Source: Beta vulgaris subsp. vulgaris (Eukaryota > Streptophyta > Magnoliopsida > Caryophyllales > Amaranthaceae). From it: DNA of 64,000 nucleotides. Shown piece by piece: positions 22,829 through 35,300 of the stretch. The stretch is from positions 42,518,492 through 42,582,491 of the forward strand of contig NC_079203.1 in the NCBI RefSeq assembly GCF_026745355.1, written 5' to 3'. A program made the position numbers and the translations under genes. The notes beneath the pieces are model-generated. The model did no database searches. It was given only the letters and a program-made list of their open reading frames with translations, and was not told the DNA's origin. Numbering within the stretch: the stretch's first letter is position 1; each line of letters starts with the position of its first letter.

Positions 22829-24501
22829 TTAAGTAAAATAACCCCTTTTTATCATAGCAATGCATCACCAAGTGTATGATAGTATTTGGTATTGTTTTGT
22901 GGTTTTGGCTACAACAAGACTTGGAGTGTGTATAAAGAGAACACAAACCTGCAGGCTCTACTTCTGCAGGACTTATAATAAGAGTCGCATGCCAGTCGAA
23001 AAGGAAGGCCTGCCCAACCTTAAATTTCAAACAAGAACAGTTAAGCAATTACAGAAAAACAGGAGCATGTAGACTTACTATTAATAAGAATATCAGAGCA
23101 TATTATTGGCCACTCAAAAATATGAATGCTATAATTACCAGAAGCTTCAGATGTGTGTCGTCTGATATTAAGGAGCCAAGTTACGATGATCACATGTTTG
23201 CGCTACTGTCAGATAATCTGAAGTTTTGAAGCTCAAACAATCTCTTCTAATAGAATAGCCTTAATCACTTAGTTTAGTGGCTGCCAACTTCAATCTCTTC
23301 AAGAAATAAGTAGTGTTCTGCTCATTGCACTCAAGCAATTAGTCTCCATTTCAGAAATCTATTATGTCTATTAGTATATTAGGCTAAGGTTTCTTCACAT
23401 CACTTGTAAATTACTGCAAAAGATCGTATAGCGTAATTTTAGACAAGTAGCAAACCACAATTTATCCCTTTGCTGCATTGTGTTACAGAAAGAGAAGGAA
23501 ATTGAAAGTGTAAAAATGCAGATGTATCCAATTAATACAAATTGCACTGCAATGCGGATCTATATGCACTTGCTTTAGTTAGAGTAACACAGATTCAACA
23601 CTTGCCAGTAATTTCTATCATGGAATTTGGCTGATTATATTTGATTTAATGATACCATAATTATAGTACTACACTGCTACTCCACTACATCAATATGCAG
23701 AGGAGAAGACTACTAGAAAGCGTCTCAATTTCGTAATCTAAAACAAAATATAAATAACATGTAGGTGTTTCAAGTTAGATGACCGTGATTACTACGCCTT
23801 GCTAATGAATCATGATAGTTTTTCAAACATTTTTTTGCCTCAAGTAGCACTATGAGTCTATGACAAACAGCCTGCACAACCCTTTTCTCAGAGGACCTGC
23901 ACCATCCTAAGCTATTTGTATGCTAAGTCCAACAGCCATTGACGAATACCTTACTAGAAAAATCATTGTTCTGTAGTTCTGTTATTCCACAATTCTTTTA
24001 AAATAACCTTCATGCTGTTATTTTTTATTTGCTATTCTTTTTTCTGAAGTTCTTGCTTCTTGACATGCTGATCAATTATGAGTTAGCTATATAGCCAATT
24101 CTTATACCTGTGGTTCCACCACTACACGAATGACATTGGTTTATTCTGTTTGGTAGACACGTTATTTATTTGATAATCTTTTTGTTCGGTTTTTTTTTTT
24201 TTTATCTTCATACCTCTGTTTACATACTTAATTCCAAGGGAAGGAGCACGAGTACTCTTCCTATGGAAATAAAATGCATGTAGGTACCATTACAATACTT
24301 ATGGTGCCTTAGGTTGGTGATAAAAAGATGGTGGCTATATTACCCAACTCAGCTATTTTTCGGAAAATTACATGATTTTGGCCCAAAATGAAGCGTCGAA
24401 AGTGTTCATACCAACAGAGTCAATATTTGACATACTTAAGGTAAGATGAAGAATTGTTGTCCTAAACAAAGGATGGTGGTATGGAGATCAATGAACACTT
24501 A

Positions 24502-24720
24502 TAGTGTGTTTGGATAGAGGAGTTTACAGGGAAGATAAAAGAAGAAAATAGGAGGGACTCCACATTTGGTTGGATATAACATGGGAGACGGGAAGGAAAG
24601 GACTTTGGAAAGATTCATATTCCTCCCCCTCTATATAAACCAAATTCCTCCAATGTTGAAAAGATCTAAAAGGAGAAGGCAAGATCACTCTTCCTTTCCT
24701 TAATGACTATCCAAACAAGA
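24502..24720. mobile_element. Possible Tourist/hAT-like MITE
   Basis: The stretch starts GTGTGTTTGGATAG and ends CTATCCAAACAAGA, an imperfect inverted pair of the common GTTTGGAT type, ~220 bp apart. The body is purine-rich and non-coding. No clean target duplication was seen. Confidence 0.4.
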
Positions 24721-25952
24721 ATGAGTAGGATTTTTTTTTGGCAGTTAATGAGTAGGATTGATATTGTAAATTCAAATACTTTGTCGCCAAACAAGTGATC
24801 AATCGGAACCCTGGTGATGATCTGTGATTCCTTTGTCATCAATATAGAGGTCTAATGCCTACATATATTGACCCTTTTGTATCATCTTAGACTTTCTTTA
24901 CATGATATGATGGGAAAATATAAGTAAAAGATCAGATGTAAAATGATACAGAATCTTTCCCATTCCAGTGATAATTTAGACTGCAGAGTAACTTACCAGT
25001 GTTTCCAGAGAGGAAGCTCTATTATAAACTGCTACACCAGCATGTTATATAGCTCGTGTTTCAGCTGAACTAATCCGTATCCATTCCAGATAAACAAATG
25101 CAATACTAATATATATATAACACTTGATAGTGCCTAAAGACAAAATATTCCGATCCATCTGTGACGGATATCCATCAATCACTTTATCCATAATGCGCTG
25201 CAGGAATGAGATCAATCTCTAATGTATATGGGAAGAGGGGAGGACTCAGTGTCCACCCCAAGTTACATAAGTACCCTCATAGAAAAAGAAACTCAACTTT
25301 TAAAAAAATTAATTCAACAAATTAATGCACCATCTCTAACTCTTTTCTTATCATGAACTGTTAAACTTAACATTATCACCTTTAATTTGTTGTTATATAT
25401 GGTTGTATATTGTGGGACTGGGCCTACTGACTTTCCTTGACAATGGAGGCTCTAAAGTCAGCTAATATGAACAATGTATGGGATGGTTTAGCATATGGCT
25501 TAACATTATGAAACAGATGATGCTTCACTCACACTATTATGTTGAGTATATGGCATGTTGAGTAGCTTGTAAAGACTATTATGGAAATCTAGGCAGCATC
25601 GCAAGCAATCAGGTGATTTGATGTAAACAAGCTAAGAAACCAACATGTTTTATGCTTGACTCACACTTGCAATTATTCACTAACATACTGCAGTAACTAA
25701 AGATGAACAAACAAAAAACAATTCTTCAAAGTATAGTATCTGTGATTTCAATAATACCAAAAGAAAAAAAGATGACTATAGAATTCTCAACATCTTTCTT
25801 ACAATCCCAATCCATCAGATCTCTGGCTACAATCTTAAAGTTTCCTATTTACATTTCAATAATGGAAATCAATAAACACAAATCCATATTAATCAAGCAT
25901 TTCAATCCTAAGATTTCATAAGAAACTAAGAGGAATCAAGTTTACCGATATA

Positions 25953-26263
25953 TTCCCTCCGGCTCCTAAAGATTCTCTCTCTTTGCGTTTGAGTGCGTTT
26001 TCAAAAGATCTTTTCATTTTACTTTATTTATTATATGGCAAATTTTTCTCCCTTCTACCTCTCATGTCTTTATCATATGATCCATCATTACACTATTAAT
26101 TCAATTTTACCCCTTTCTCTCCCCTACTTTAATCCCTTTTTATTTGTTTATTTCCCTTAAACCCTTTCTCTCTCCTATTTTACCCCCCTCATACCCACAC
26201 AAATTAATCCTCCTGGTATTTGTAGTAACAGTAACAAAGAAGATCTTTCGAAACCAGAGGAAG
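25953..26263. mobile_element. Stowaway-type MITE (CTCCCTCCG family), copy 1
   Basis: The ends TTCCCTCCGG and CCAGAGGAAG are degenerate forms of CTCCCTCCG, with TA on each side. The inside shares AAAGATCTT and GTAACAGTAACAA with the copies at 27798, 45248 and 61006. It is the most diverged copy of the four. Confidence 0.65.
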
Positions 26264-26956
26264 TAATAATTACCTAATTCCATACATCAGCGGGTCTACT
26301 TCATCACATAAGAAAAAAAAATTGATGCATAATTTGAGCTATTGAAGATATCTGGGATGGGATTGATTTACGTGACACCATTGCATCATCAAGCGTCGAT
26401 CCTCCAACCTTCTTAATGCATAAATGTGAAACAGAAACAGAGAAAAAAATTCTACTTAAAACCACATTGAGTTCGAAACAAATTGACAAATTGTATTAAC
26501 TTAAACAGTTAAGAAGTCCCAGAAAATTTGTATATTTCAATTCAAAGTGAATTGGAAATTACAAATTCAGAAAAATAAAAGAAAACTTAACTGGAAGTTG
26601 TCTTTCCACTGTTGTCGCCGCCTGACCACCATTAGCGCCATGAACGCCATTAACGTCGGCGCTTTACTTTCGCATGGCGGTAACACCACCGTTTTTTCCA
26701 ACTTTTTTTACTGTAAGGTAATTCAACTTCTTTTGAGGGTAAAAATAGTAATTTAAGAAGCCAAACAGTAAATTCATTTTTCAAAGAAAAATAATAACTG
26801 CATTAACCAGATACTTTAATATTTAAGGGCAACATAGTAATTTAATATTTTCAGGGATAAAATTATGAATCAACTTATTAAGGGTAAAATAATACTTTCA
26901 CTTTTTAAGGGAAAAAATAATTTCACAATACCTTAAAACCTAATAGTAATTTCACT

Positions 26957-27511
26957 TAGGGATGGCAGTGGGGCGGGTCAAGTAGGAGACCCGCCCCATC
27001 CCCGCCCAAGTGGGACGGGGATGGGTCTAGGTTTGGTGGGGATGGGGCGGGGATGGGGATTAAAATTCTACCCGCAATGGGTGGTGGAGCGGGTATGGAT
27101 TTTATGCTATCCCCACCCCATCCCCGCCCAACCCGCCCCACCCCCGCCCCGCCCGCCCCAACCCCGCCCCACCCCCGCCCACCCCACATATATATGATTA
27201 AAATTCTATTGATATATTTTATCTTGCAAAATATAAATATGTGGATATGACGTAGGTACGAAGCGGGTGCAGATACTCATGTGGGTGGTAGGGGTGGGGA
27301 TGAAGTGGGTACGACGCGGATATGAAGCGGTTGTGGGTACCCATGCGGGTGGTGGGGCGGAGATGGGTATAAATATGTACTTGGCGGGGCGGGGATGGGT
27401 CTGAAATTTTTCCCCGCAATGGGTTGGGGGGGGATGGGGATTGGAATTTTATGCGGGTGCGGGTGTGGAGGTACCATCCTCCGCACCCACCCCGCCCAAT
27501 TGCCATCCCTA
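26957..27511. mobile_element. hAT-type MITE with GGGGATGGG/CCCGCCCC body (copy A)
   Basis: The ends are TAGGGATGGCAGT and its near complement AATTGCCATCCCTA, with a perfect 8-bp target duplication ATTTCACT (26949-26956, 27512-27519). The body is a mix of short G-rich and C-rich motifs in both orientations and does not code. The open frames on both strands (Pro/His or Gly-rich) are artefacts. Confidence 0.8.
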
Positions 27512-27599
27512 ATTTCACTAATCCAAAATAGTAATTTCGTATTTTCAAGAAAGATTGTGAATTAACCTTTTAAGGAAAATAGTATTTTCATTTTTTTAT

Positions 27600-28390
27600 C
27601 GCAAAATAATATTATCACTTTTTAGGTTTTAGGAAATAGGTTTTAGGATCCAGGATTTAAGGTTTAGGGTTTAGAGTTTAGAGTTAGTGTTTTAGGATTT
27701 AGACTTTCGATTTTAAGGTTTAGGTTTTAGGTTTAGAGTTTAGATTTTAGGATTTAGCATTATATGGGTTTATGATATATGTCGTGTTTGGCAAATACTC
27801 CCTCCGTTTCTTAAAGATCTTCCTTGTTACTGTTACTACAAGTACTAATGAGAATCAATTTGTGTGCGGTGTGGGGTGGGTAAAGTAGGAGAGAGAAATG
27901 GGTAAGATAAATACACAAATAAAAAGGGGTTAAAGTAGTAGAGAGAAAGGGAGTAAAATTGAATTAATAATGTAATGGTGGACCATATGATAAGGACATG
28001 AGAGGGTAAAATGGGAAAAAAAATCCAAATAAGGAATAAAGTAAAAGAAGGAAGATCTTTTGGAAACGCACTTAAACGGAAAGAGGGAAGATCTTTAGGA
28101 AACGGATGGAGTATAGTTTAGAGTTTAATTGTTAGAGTTTAAGACTAAGAGTTTAGAGTTTTACCTTTTTGTTTAGCAAATTTGACTCATACTTTTACCT
28201 AATTCTCTAACTAAAAAGTTCCTATTAGGAGTATTCTCATTTTGAGAGTTTTTATTCCAAAACTCTCTAAAAATTCTATTTTACCAAACACCCGGTTTTA
28301 GGATTTAGTATTTAGGTTAGGGTTTAGGATTTATGGTTTAGAATTTAGGGTATAGGATTTAGGTTTTAGGGTTCAAGGTTCAGGGTTCAA
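27600..28390. repeat. Degenerate telomere-like repeats, interrupted by a MITE (copy A)
   Basis: 27600-27770 and 28290-28390 consist largely of TTTAGGG variants (GGTTTAGGGTTTAGAGTTTAG, TTTAGGATTTAG). A Stowaway MITE at 27798-28111 lies between them. These are interstitial, so they are old telomere-like DNA or a satellite that resembles it, not a chromosome end. Confidence 0.6.
27798..28111. mobile_element. Stowaway-type MITE (CTCCCTCCG family), copy A
   Basis: The ends CTCCCTCCGTTTC and GAAACGGATGGAG are complements with few mismatches, and TA flanks both (27796-27797, 28112-28113). Length is 314 bp. Arms contain AAGATCTTCC and its complement. Confidence 0.8.
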
Positions 28391-28606
28391 CTTATTTTTG
28401 CTTATATGAATTTATTTGCACTTAACTGAATTTATTTAAACTTATTAGTCCTTATTAGATCTTATATGAACTTGACTAAACTTATATGTCAAACCTTATT
28501 TTTGCCGAATCATACGTATTAAGACCTTATATGGACTTATTTTTTCTTATAAAGACTGAAAATAAGTTGAATAGAAAAGGGCCCTTATTAGTCTTTATTT
28601 TTGCGG
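28385..28606. repeat. CTTATT-rich repeat abutting the CNL relic (copy A)
   Basis: Repeated ACTTATT/CCTTATT words (TTATTTTTGCTTATATGAAT). Similar words occur at 57575-57660, next to the C-terminal CNL relic, and at the start of the MITE at 2623. It is probably a diverged MITE of that type. It cuts off the 5' side of the CNL fragment. Confidence 0.4.
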
Positions 28607-29223
28607 CCAACAAGCTGATTGATAGCATCAAAATAAAAATTAATGAAATATATGCAAACAACGGGAGATGGAATCAAGATAGGCGATGGAAGTATGAGCC
28701 CGCATGTTAAAAGCGCCCTCCAAATGCGGAGAAGAAAGTTGATGATGAAGAAATAAGGTTCAAGAATGTTGTTGACACCTAGCTGAAGCAGCTAATAGTA
28801 GGAGCTTGTCTTGGCAACCAACCGTTTGAGTCTCTTAAGGGACTCAAACGGGGGTAATTTGGTCATTTTAAGCCTTGGAAATTTCACGCGCGTGTTATTT
28901 GGTACCAATGCTAGGTTAGATTGGTACCATTGTCCGAAAATTTTGATACCAAAGTAAGGTTGCTTGGTACCAATCCTGATAACAATGTGATACCAATACC
29001 AGGTTATAATGGTACCATTGTGTAACTTTTTGAGTGTTTGAGTCTTTTTTGGACTCAAACAGTTGGTTACCAAGCCTTTCTCCTAATAGTAGGGTCAACC
29101 GCACTGGAGACAATTTCCATAGTTGGATGGGTGATCTGGGTAAGACAATAGTAATTCCCAAAAGGTTCTACAACAACAGCATACCATTTTGAGTAGTCAT
29201 GCTTGGTTGCTAGAGTGTGTGAA
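28607..29223 (+). pseudogene. CNL gene fragment: end of CC to P-loop (copy A)
   Basis: Aligns with about 19741-20060 of the intact CNL gene. Matching stretches include AATATATG..AACA, ATGGAAGTATGA-type text, GTTGATGATGAAGAAAT, GGTTCAAGAATG and ATTTCCATAGTTGGATGGG (P-loop region). It has a TAG, lost frame at the P-loop (GATGGGTGATCTGGGTAAGA), and is split by the MITE at 28803-29082. Its 3' side is cut by a reversed LTR at 29224. It is a relic of a second CNL gene. Confidence 0.8.
28803..29082. mobile_element. Mutator-type MITE (copy A) inside the CNL relic
   Basis: Reverse-orientation copy of the element at 3568-4173 but without the nested hAT. The direct repeat CTAATAGTAGG on both sides (28792-28802, 29083-29093) is a 9-11 bp target duplication within former CNL coding sequence. 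It contains the single TCAAAAAG empty site (as complement) used by the hAT in copy 1. Confidence 0.8.
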
Positions 29224-30768
29224 TGTATTAACACCCTGACAATTCTCTATTTTCCAAAATAGCTTTTTCATATAAAATTTAGAGAATTATGAAAGCATTA
29301 TCGCACTTGTGATACCGTATCAGCTTATTCAGAATTTTGCAGCGGAAATAAATAAATTACTTTTAAACTCAATAACTAGTCAACCATAAGCCAACTCCGA
29401 AACCAAACCAAAAGTCAACCAACTTCAAAGTCAACTATTCAAACCATAATTAAAATCAAATGATAGAACTATTAAACTAAAACACAACCACAAACTCCAC
29501 GAAATCCAAACCCATGATGCATCATATTCAAACCTGGAATGGTCGATACTTTATTGATCCTGAGAGACTGCTCACCAAATGGGTCATCTCATGATCAATA
29601 AGGCACAACCATGATCGACATACATAAAAGCACGTAATCAGCAAAGCTGAGTAATACATAATAAATAAAATATAAAACCTACCATTATACTAATAAACAC
29701 TAAAGCAAAGAGGAATAATAATATAATAGCATAACAGACTTACTATACTGAACTTGACTCCACAACCAATAAGTTAATTATAATTAAATTGAATAGGCAG
29801 TGGAAAGAGTTGTCCAAACCAAACCAGTCTTCAACTTAGAAGACAAAGTACGGGAGCGACTCCGTACTCCTGCGACCAATGCTATCGAGGTACTAATTAA
29901 ATAAAATATGACACGGTGATCAATCTGGTCCCAAGAAAAGCCATGAGCTACCACCATGTACTCCAACTCATACTAGTCGAACTCTTCAGACGTGCAAAAG
30001 TATAAAGTTTATTCTTATTCACTTTCCACTTTATGTTATTAATAATATACTACCTCCGTTTCATATTAATAGTTACACTTTCACTTTTGACACTACTCAC
30101 AAATTTCCCTTTGACTATCATTTGTGAGTTATGGTTAAGAGAAAATATAGTTATGTGGGGTCTTGTTTGATTCGTCTTGATATGTAGTTTTAGAATATCG
30201 ACTTTTTATATTTTTTACAAATACAAAGTTAGAGATATAAAGGCTCAAACTAGTGCATCGGCATGCGTGAAAAGTGTAAGTGTAACTATTAATATGAAAC
30301 AGAGGTAGTATTTACTTGTTGTGACTCACAAAGTAAGACAACCAACATAAACATCATGGACAAACAATACTTTCATTTTTATCTTAGGATTAGATAAGGT
30401 GATCAACAACTCAAATAATCCAAGAATAATTTCATTACTTAGTTTAATAACCAATCAATATTTATTTGTTGACTTAGACCAAAAATCAACCAACCTTTCC
30501 ATAAGTAAATATCCAATCTTACCAAATAAGGCTCACAATCCTCATAAAGTAAATATAATAATATAATCCAAAGAGACAACATGATCCTATTCATGATCCA
30601 ATACAATATAAATATTAATCCCTCATGTGAATTAATAAAATAAAGTTCCCAATCTCACATGCTTGCATCAATCATCCATACAAACATATTATAACCAACA
30701 TAGGCAACATATTTCACACAACAGCATAAAACATGCAATTCCACTTGTTTATAAACCACATATAAACT
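29224..30768 (-). mobile_element. LTR fragment in reverse, interrupted by the CACTA (copy A)
   Basis: On the minus strand it ends in GGGTGTTAATACA next to the CNL relic and shares long stretches with the solo LTR at 58032-60580 (TACTCAGCTTTGCTGATTAC, CCTTATTGATCATG, GGTGAGCAG, CCGCTGCAAAATTC). The LTR would continue beyond 30768, but the CACTA begins there. A MITE (30050-30308) is nested inside. The part homologous to the first ~1.3 kb of the solo LTR is not present. Confidence 0.65.
30050..30308. mobile_element. Stowaway-like MITE in the LTR (copy A)
   Basis: The ends CTACCTCCGTTTCATATTAA and its complement TTAATATGAAACAGAGGTAG have TA on both sides (30048-30049, 30309-30310). 259 bp, non-coding. 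Confidence 0.8.
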
Positions 30769-30780
30769 CACTAGGGGAAA

Positions 30781-30965
30781 AAAGCAGAAGGGCTGTGCAA
30801 GTAGGGCTGCACATTTTAAAAAAAGCGCAGCCCTTCAAACAAAAGGGCTGCGCTTTTTTTAAAAAGCGCAGCCCTACCTAGAGAAGGGCTGCGCTTTTTT
30901 AAAAAGCGCAACCCTTCTCTAGGTAGGGCTGCGCTTTTTCGAAACTAGCGCAGCCCTACTAGCTG
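30781..30965. repeat. CACTA left subterminal repeats (copy A)
   Basis: Eight or so units of AGGGCTGCGC(T)n alternate with the complement AAAAAGCGCAGCCCT, making back-to-back hairpins such as AAGGGCTGCGCTTTTTT / AAAAAAGCGCAGCCCTT. In CACTA elements such repeats are binding sites for the TNPA-like protein; that role here is by family analogy. Confidence 0.7.
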
Positions 30966-31652
30966 GGTTTTTTTTTTTCGATATCTTCTATGTGCGCGCC
31001 CAGATTCTCTCTTTCCTCTTTCCCTCTTTCTTTCACCTTCAACAATTTCGTGCGAAAAACCGACACACTTTGCGAGCCCTAATTCGACACACCACCACCA
31101 CCTTGCGAGCCCTAATTTGACACACCACCACCACCCACTTTGCGCGACCACCACTACCACCACCACCACAACATTTCTTCTCCACCACCACCACCATAAC
31201 ATTTCTTCTCTTCTCATTTCTTCTCCACCACAACATTTCTTCTCTTCTCATTTCTTCTCCACCACATTGTGGTTCGGCCACCACCTTGCGCGCCACCCAC
31301 ATTGCGCCGCCCACAACATTTTTTCTCTTCTCTTCTCTTCTCCACCATCACCACTACCTTTCTCTTTTCTTCTCTTCTCTTCTCAATTCTTCTCCACCAT
31401 TTGAGTGGTTAATTAGGTATGAATTAATTTTGTTTTTAAGTTACTTTTGTTTTTCTTAATTGAATTAAATGATTAATGTGCAATGTGGGTTTTGTCAATT
31501 GTAGGAAGAAGAGGCTAAGGAAGGCAAATAAAGTCCCAAGTAGCTCTTTTCTCTTCATTGCTCGTCGTTGGTGTTAAGAGGTAACTAATAGATAGTTTAA
31601 CATCTAGACAAAGTTGATAATTTATTGAATGTATATGTATTTTTTATAATGT

Positions 31653-31659
<7 letters not shown>

Positions 31660-31700
<41 letters not shown>

Positions 31701-31741
31701 ATATATATAATATATATATTATATATATATATAATATATAT

Positions 31742-31804
<63 letters not shown>

Positions 31805-31806
31805 TT
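31660..31806. repeat. AT dinucleotide microsatellite (CACTA leader, copy A)
   Basis: About 147 bp of almost pure (AT)n with scattered AA/TT. Copy B has only ~50 bp at 49090-49140, so the tract changed length after duplication or was mis-assembled. Confidence 0.85.
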
Positions 31807-31904
31807 GTTGATATGAGATTGTATGAAAACGCAATGTGATTTACCTATATATATGAAATATATAACTAGTTGTTTGAATCATCATCATATATGCCTAGAT
31901 ACCC

Positions 31905-32177
31905 GTTCAAGACTTACTCATTAGGGTAAGTCTTGAATAGTCCCCGGTTTGGGACTGTTCTTGGACGTTTGATCTCACTTAGGTGGTGAATGTGTGTCTT
32001 CTTTTCAATTCTGAGGAAAATCTTGGCTTATCGTTTCGCTACATTGTTCTCTGGGTACATATGTAGATAAGCAATTATCTACATTGTGTACTTGGAGAAC
32101 TGTAGGGAAATGCTGCCGGATTTTCCTTAGAATTGAAAAGTTGGCATATATTCACTAGTGAGATTAGACGTCCAAGG
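31905..32177 (+). repeat. Leader hairpin of the CACTA transposase gene (copy A)
   Basis: A perfect 12-bp stem TTCAAGACTTAC / GTAAGTCTTGAA (31905-31938) is followed by an imperfect ~105-bp-arm hairpin, 31959-32177. Its pairs include TTGGACGTTTGATCTCACT with the complement of AGTGAGATTAGACGTCCAAG, and its tip is GTAGATAA / TTATCTAC at 32063-32082. It lies 180 bp upstream of the transposase start and is conserved in copy B (49291-49515). Confidence 0.55.
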
Positions 32178-32355
32178 ATGGGTTAGGTTGGAGTGATAAG
32201 GACCTTTGACTGCATGCATACAATTGAACATGTAACTATCTTAGCTTGTTGTATACGTGTGTGATTTGAATATGTGAGTGTGTGTACTTTAATAATGATT
32301 GATGCATTATAATGAATGTTGTGTTTAATTATTAGAGGTAGTCTTCTTGAATGAG

Positions 32356-35300
32356 ATGGATCGTACTTGGATGTATGGTAGTCGTGAATCGATTGAGTTT
32401 GTGAATGGGGTCTCGGAATTCTGTAGAAGTGCATTAGAATATCAAACATCCTCTGGAGCAGTTGACTTTTATTGTCCTTGTTTGGATTGTAGAAATGTGA
32501 GCAAGGTTAGTAGTATACATGTGGTTAGGGAGCATGTCTTTCGCCGTGGGTTTAGGCCTCAATACCACGTATGGATTTGGCATGGTGAGCAGGGGAGGTA
32601 TATGGGAAGCTCTGGATTAAAGAATGATGTATGTGAAGAAAAAAAGAAGGATGATGATGAGTTAGGGGATGAGAATTTGGATGATGAATTTGGAGATGAT
32701 GATAGGGATCGGGTAGACGAGATGATACACGAGGTTGAAGATCAGTCGTGTAGACGACCTCGTATTTTTGAGTCTATGTCTAAGGCTGCTGAAAAGCCGT
32801 TGTATCCAGATTGTACAAAGTACACCAAACTTTCCGCGGTGGTAACGCTGCTCAACATTAAGTCGAACGCTAGTTGGACGGACTCTAGTTTCACATCATT
32901 GTTGGAAGTTTTCAGGGCCGGGGCTAAGAATTTGGAAGCCCTGTTCAGAGTCATAGGATGAGGCCCTTGATTCTCAAATTTTTTTTTTTTTCAAAATCAC
33001 AATAATTACACAAATTAAAACAAAAACTAAAAAAAAAATAGCAAAAAAACCCCTTTCAAAAAATAAAAGTTTGAAACATTGTCAAGCCATATGCGAAGTA
33101 TTTTGTTGTTGTTGTACTGATGCAATGCAATTTTTTTTTTTTTTCTGTAATATGGTATATGTGGTGAGATTAATTTCAAGAAAGAATTTAATTTGCGTAG
33201 AAAATTGGTGGTTGTTGGAGAATAAAAAAATTAAAGGAAACAAACTTGGCCCAAAAAAAATTAAGGGAGTAATATTTAAGATTAGTGTTGGAACAATAAG
33301 TTAGCTAAAGGTAACCATTAATGGTTTACCTCGTCAAAAAAAAAAAACATTAATGGTTTACACTTTTTGATGAGACAAGAGGGAGAAGTCATATTTGAGA
33401 ATTAAAAAATTGACAAAATGACAATATCAAGGTTCGAACCCTTGTTTCTTGGGAAATAAAGCTTTGCTCAAACCATTCATCTTCATTCTGCTTTATGTAA
33501 TATTATCATAACAAATAATATATATCTGAAAAACTGAGGCCCCTGTTTGGCGGAGGCCCTGCGCCGTCGCGCAGGTGGCGCTGCCCCTCCGCGGGCCATG
33601 GAAGTTTTAGCTGAGATGCTCCCTGAAGGAAATGAACTGCCAAAGTCGTACTATTATGCGAAGAAGTTGATGTGTCCTTTGGGTTTAGAGTACGAGCGGA
33701 TACATGCTTGTCCTAACGATTGTGTGCTTTATCGTAATGAGTATGAGCATTTACATGAGTGTCCACGTTGTGGATTGTCGAGGTACAAGCGTGAAGGAGC
33801 TGGAGGTATTGAAGGACCACCAGCCAAGGTGTTGTGGTATCTACCCATAATACCTAGATTTAAGCGCATGTTCTCAATTAAAGGAGATGCGAAGAATTTG
33901 AGGTGGCATGCAGATCGTAGGAAGAAAGACGGTCTGCTCAAGCATCCGGCTGATTCGCCTGAGTGGAAAACTATCGACAGGGTGCATAAGTCATTTGGTA
34001 ATGAGGATAGGAATCTGAGGCTTGGATTATGTACGGATGGCATGAACCCTTTTGGCAATCTCAGCTCGCAGCATAGACATGGCCAGTAGTTTTAGTGGTT
34101 TACAACTTGCCTCCTTGGTTGTGCATGAAACGCAAGTACATGATGTTGTCGCTTCTTATATCGGGGCCCAAACAACCTGGAAATGACATAGATGTATACC
34201 TTCAGCCGCTTGTTGAAGATTTACAGAAGATGTGGAACGAAGGAGTGTTAGTATTTGATGCGTATGCTAATGAGATGTTCACTCTGCGTGCCATGCTTTT
34301 TTGTACTATGAACGATTATCCAGCTTATGGGAACTTATCTGGGTATAAGACTAAAGGAAAACAACCTTGCCCGATTTGTTTAGATGACATGAAATCTACA
34401 CACCTTAAGGGCTGCAAACATGTGTATATGCGCACACGAAGGCTCCTCAGCCGCGACCATCCCTATCGGTTTAAGAAGAAGGCATTCGATGGGACGGTTG
34501 AAGAAGAAGTTGCTCATAGACCATTAACTGGTACTGAAGTTTATAATCAGGTGAAGGGCATTGAAACAATCTTTGGTAAACCTGCTAGTGAGGTTGATAG
34601 ACCTACAGGATTATGGAAAAAACAGTCCATTTTTTGGAAACTCCCATATTGGAAAGATCTAAAGGTCAGACATTGTTTGGATGTCATGCACATAGAGAAG
34701 AATGTTTGTGAAGCTATTATCGCGACACTTATGAATATTCCGGGAAGACAAAAGATGTTAAGGCGTCACGACTTTACTTGGAAAAAGAGGGGATTCGACC
34801 AGAGTTGTGGGCTCAGAAAAGGGACGGAAGGAAGAAGAAAAGAGGGGAGGAAAGGTTGATGATGAAACTCAGAAAAGTAAAAAGGTGGAGGATTCGGAGA
34901 AGAATTATTTGCCACCAGCTTGCTACACGATGTCGCGTGCAGAGAAAGGATTTTTTGCGAGTCATTGTATGGCATTAAGGTCCCTACTGGCTACTCATCG
35001 AATATGAAGCGCTTTGTTACCTTAAATGGTGAGTTGAAGTTATCGAGTATGAAATCGCACGATTGTCATGTCATGATGCAAGTATTCTTACCGATTGCAA
35101 TTCGTGGGATACTTCCAAAGCATGTGAGGCACACCATTACAGAACTGTGTTCATTTTTTCATTCAATCTGCAGCAAAGTCCTAGACCCGTCGACCCTCGA
35201 TTCCTTGCAGCTAGAGTAGTTGAAACTCTATGCAAATTTGAGATGTATTTCCCCCCCGCATTCTTTGACATTATGGTCCATCTCATTGTCCATCTAGTTC

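Larger units (their letters stand above)
22039..25952. other. Intergenic region downstream of the CNL gene
   Basis: About 3.9 kb without a recognisable gene. It contains a Helitron-like end (22690-22828), a possible MITE (24502-24720) and AT-rich sequence with T-runs (24189-24203). Open frames such as 22860-23072 and 25703-25921 are short, lack domains and have ordinary intergenic composition. Confidence 0.5.

Noticed and set aside
26956..27548. Pro/His/Gly-rich frames, also at 44342-44996
   Set aside because: They lie inside a hAT MITE with defined ends and target duplication.
30781..30965. CRISPR-like array of short repeats
   Set aside because: Units alternate in orientation with no constant-length spacers and sit at a CACTA end; this is a plant genome.
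33425..33485. tRNA gene on the minus strand (GGTTCGAACC)
   Set aside because: Only a B-box-like stretch is present; no cloverleaf stems can be drawn, and it is inside a hAT element.
33547..33600. N-terminal extension reading AEALRRRAGGAAPP before the transposase core
   Set aside because: It starts at TTG and is the end of the inserted hAT, not transposase.
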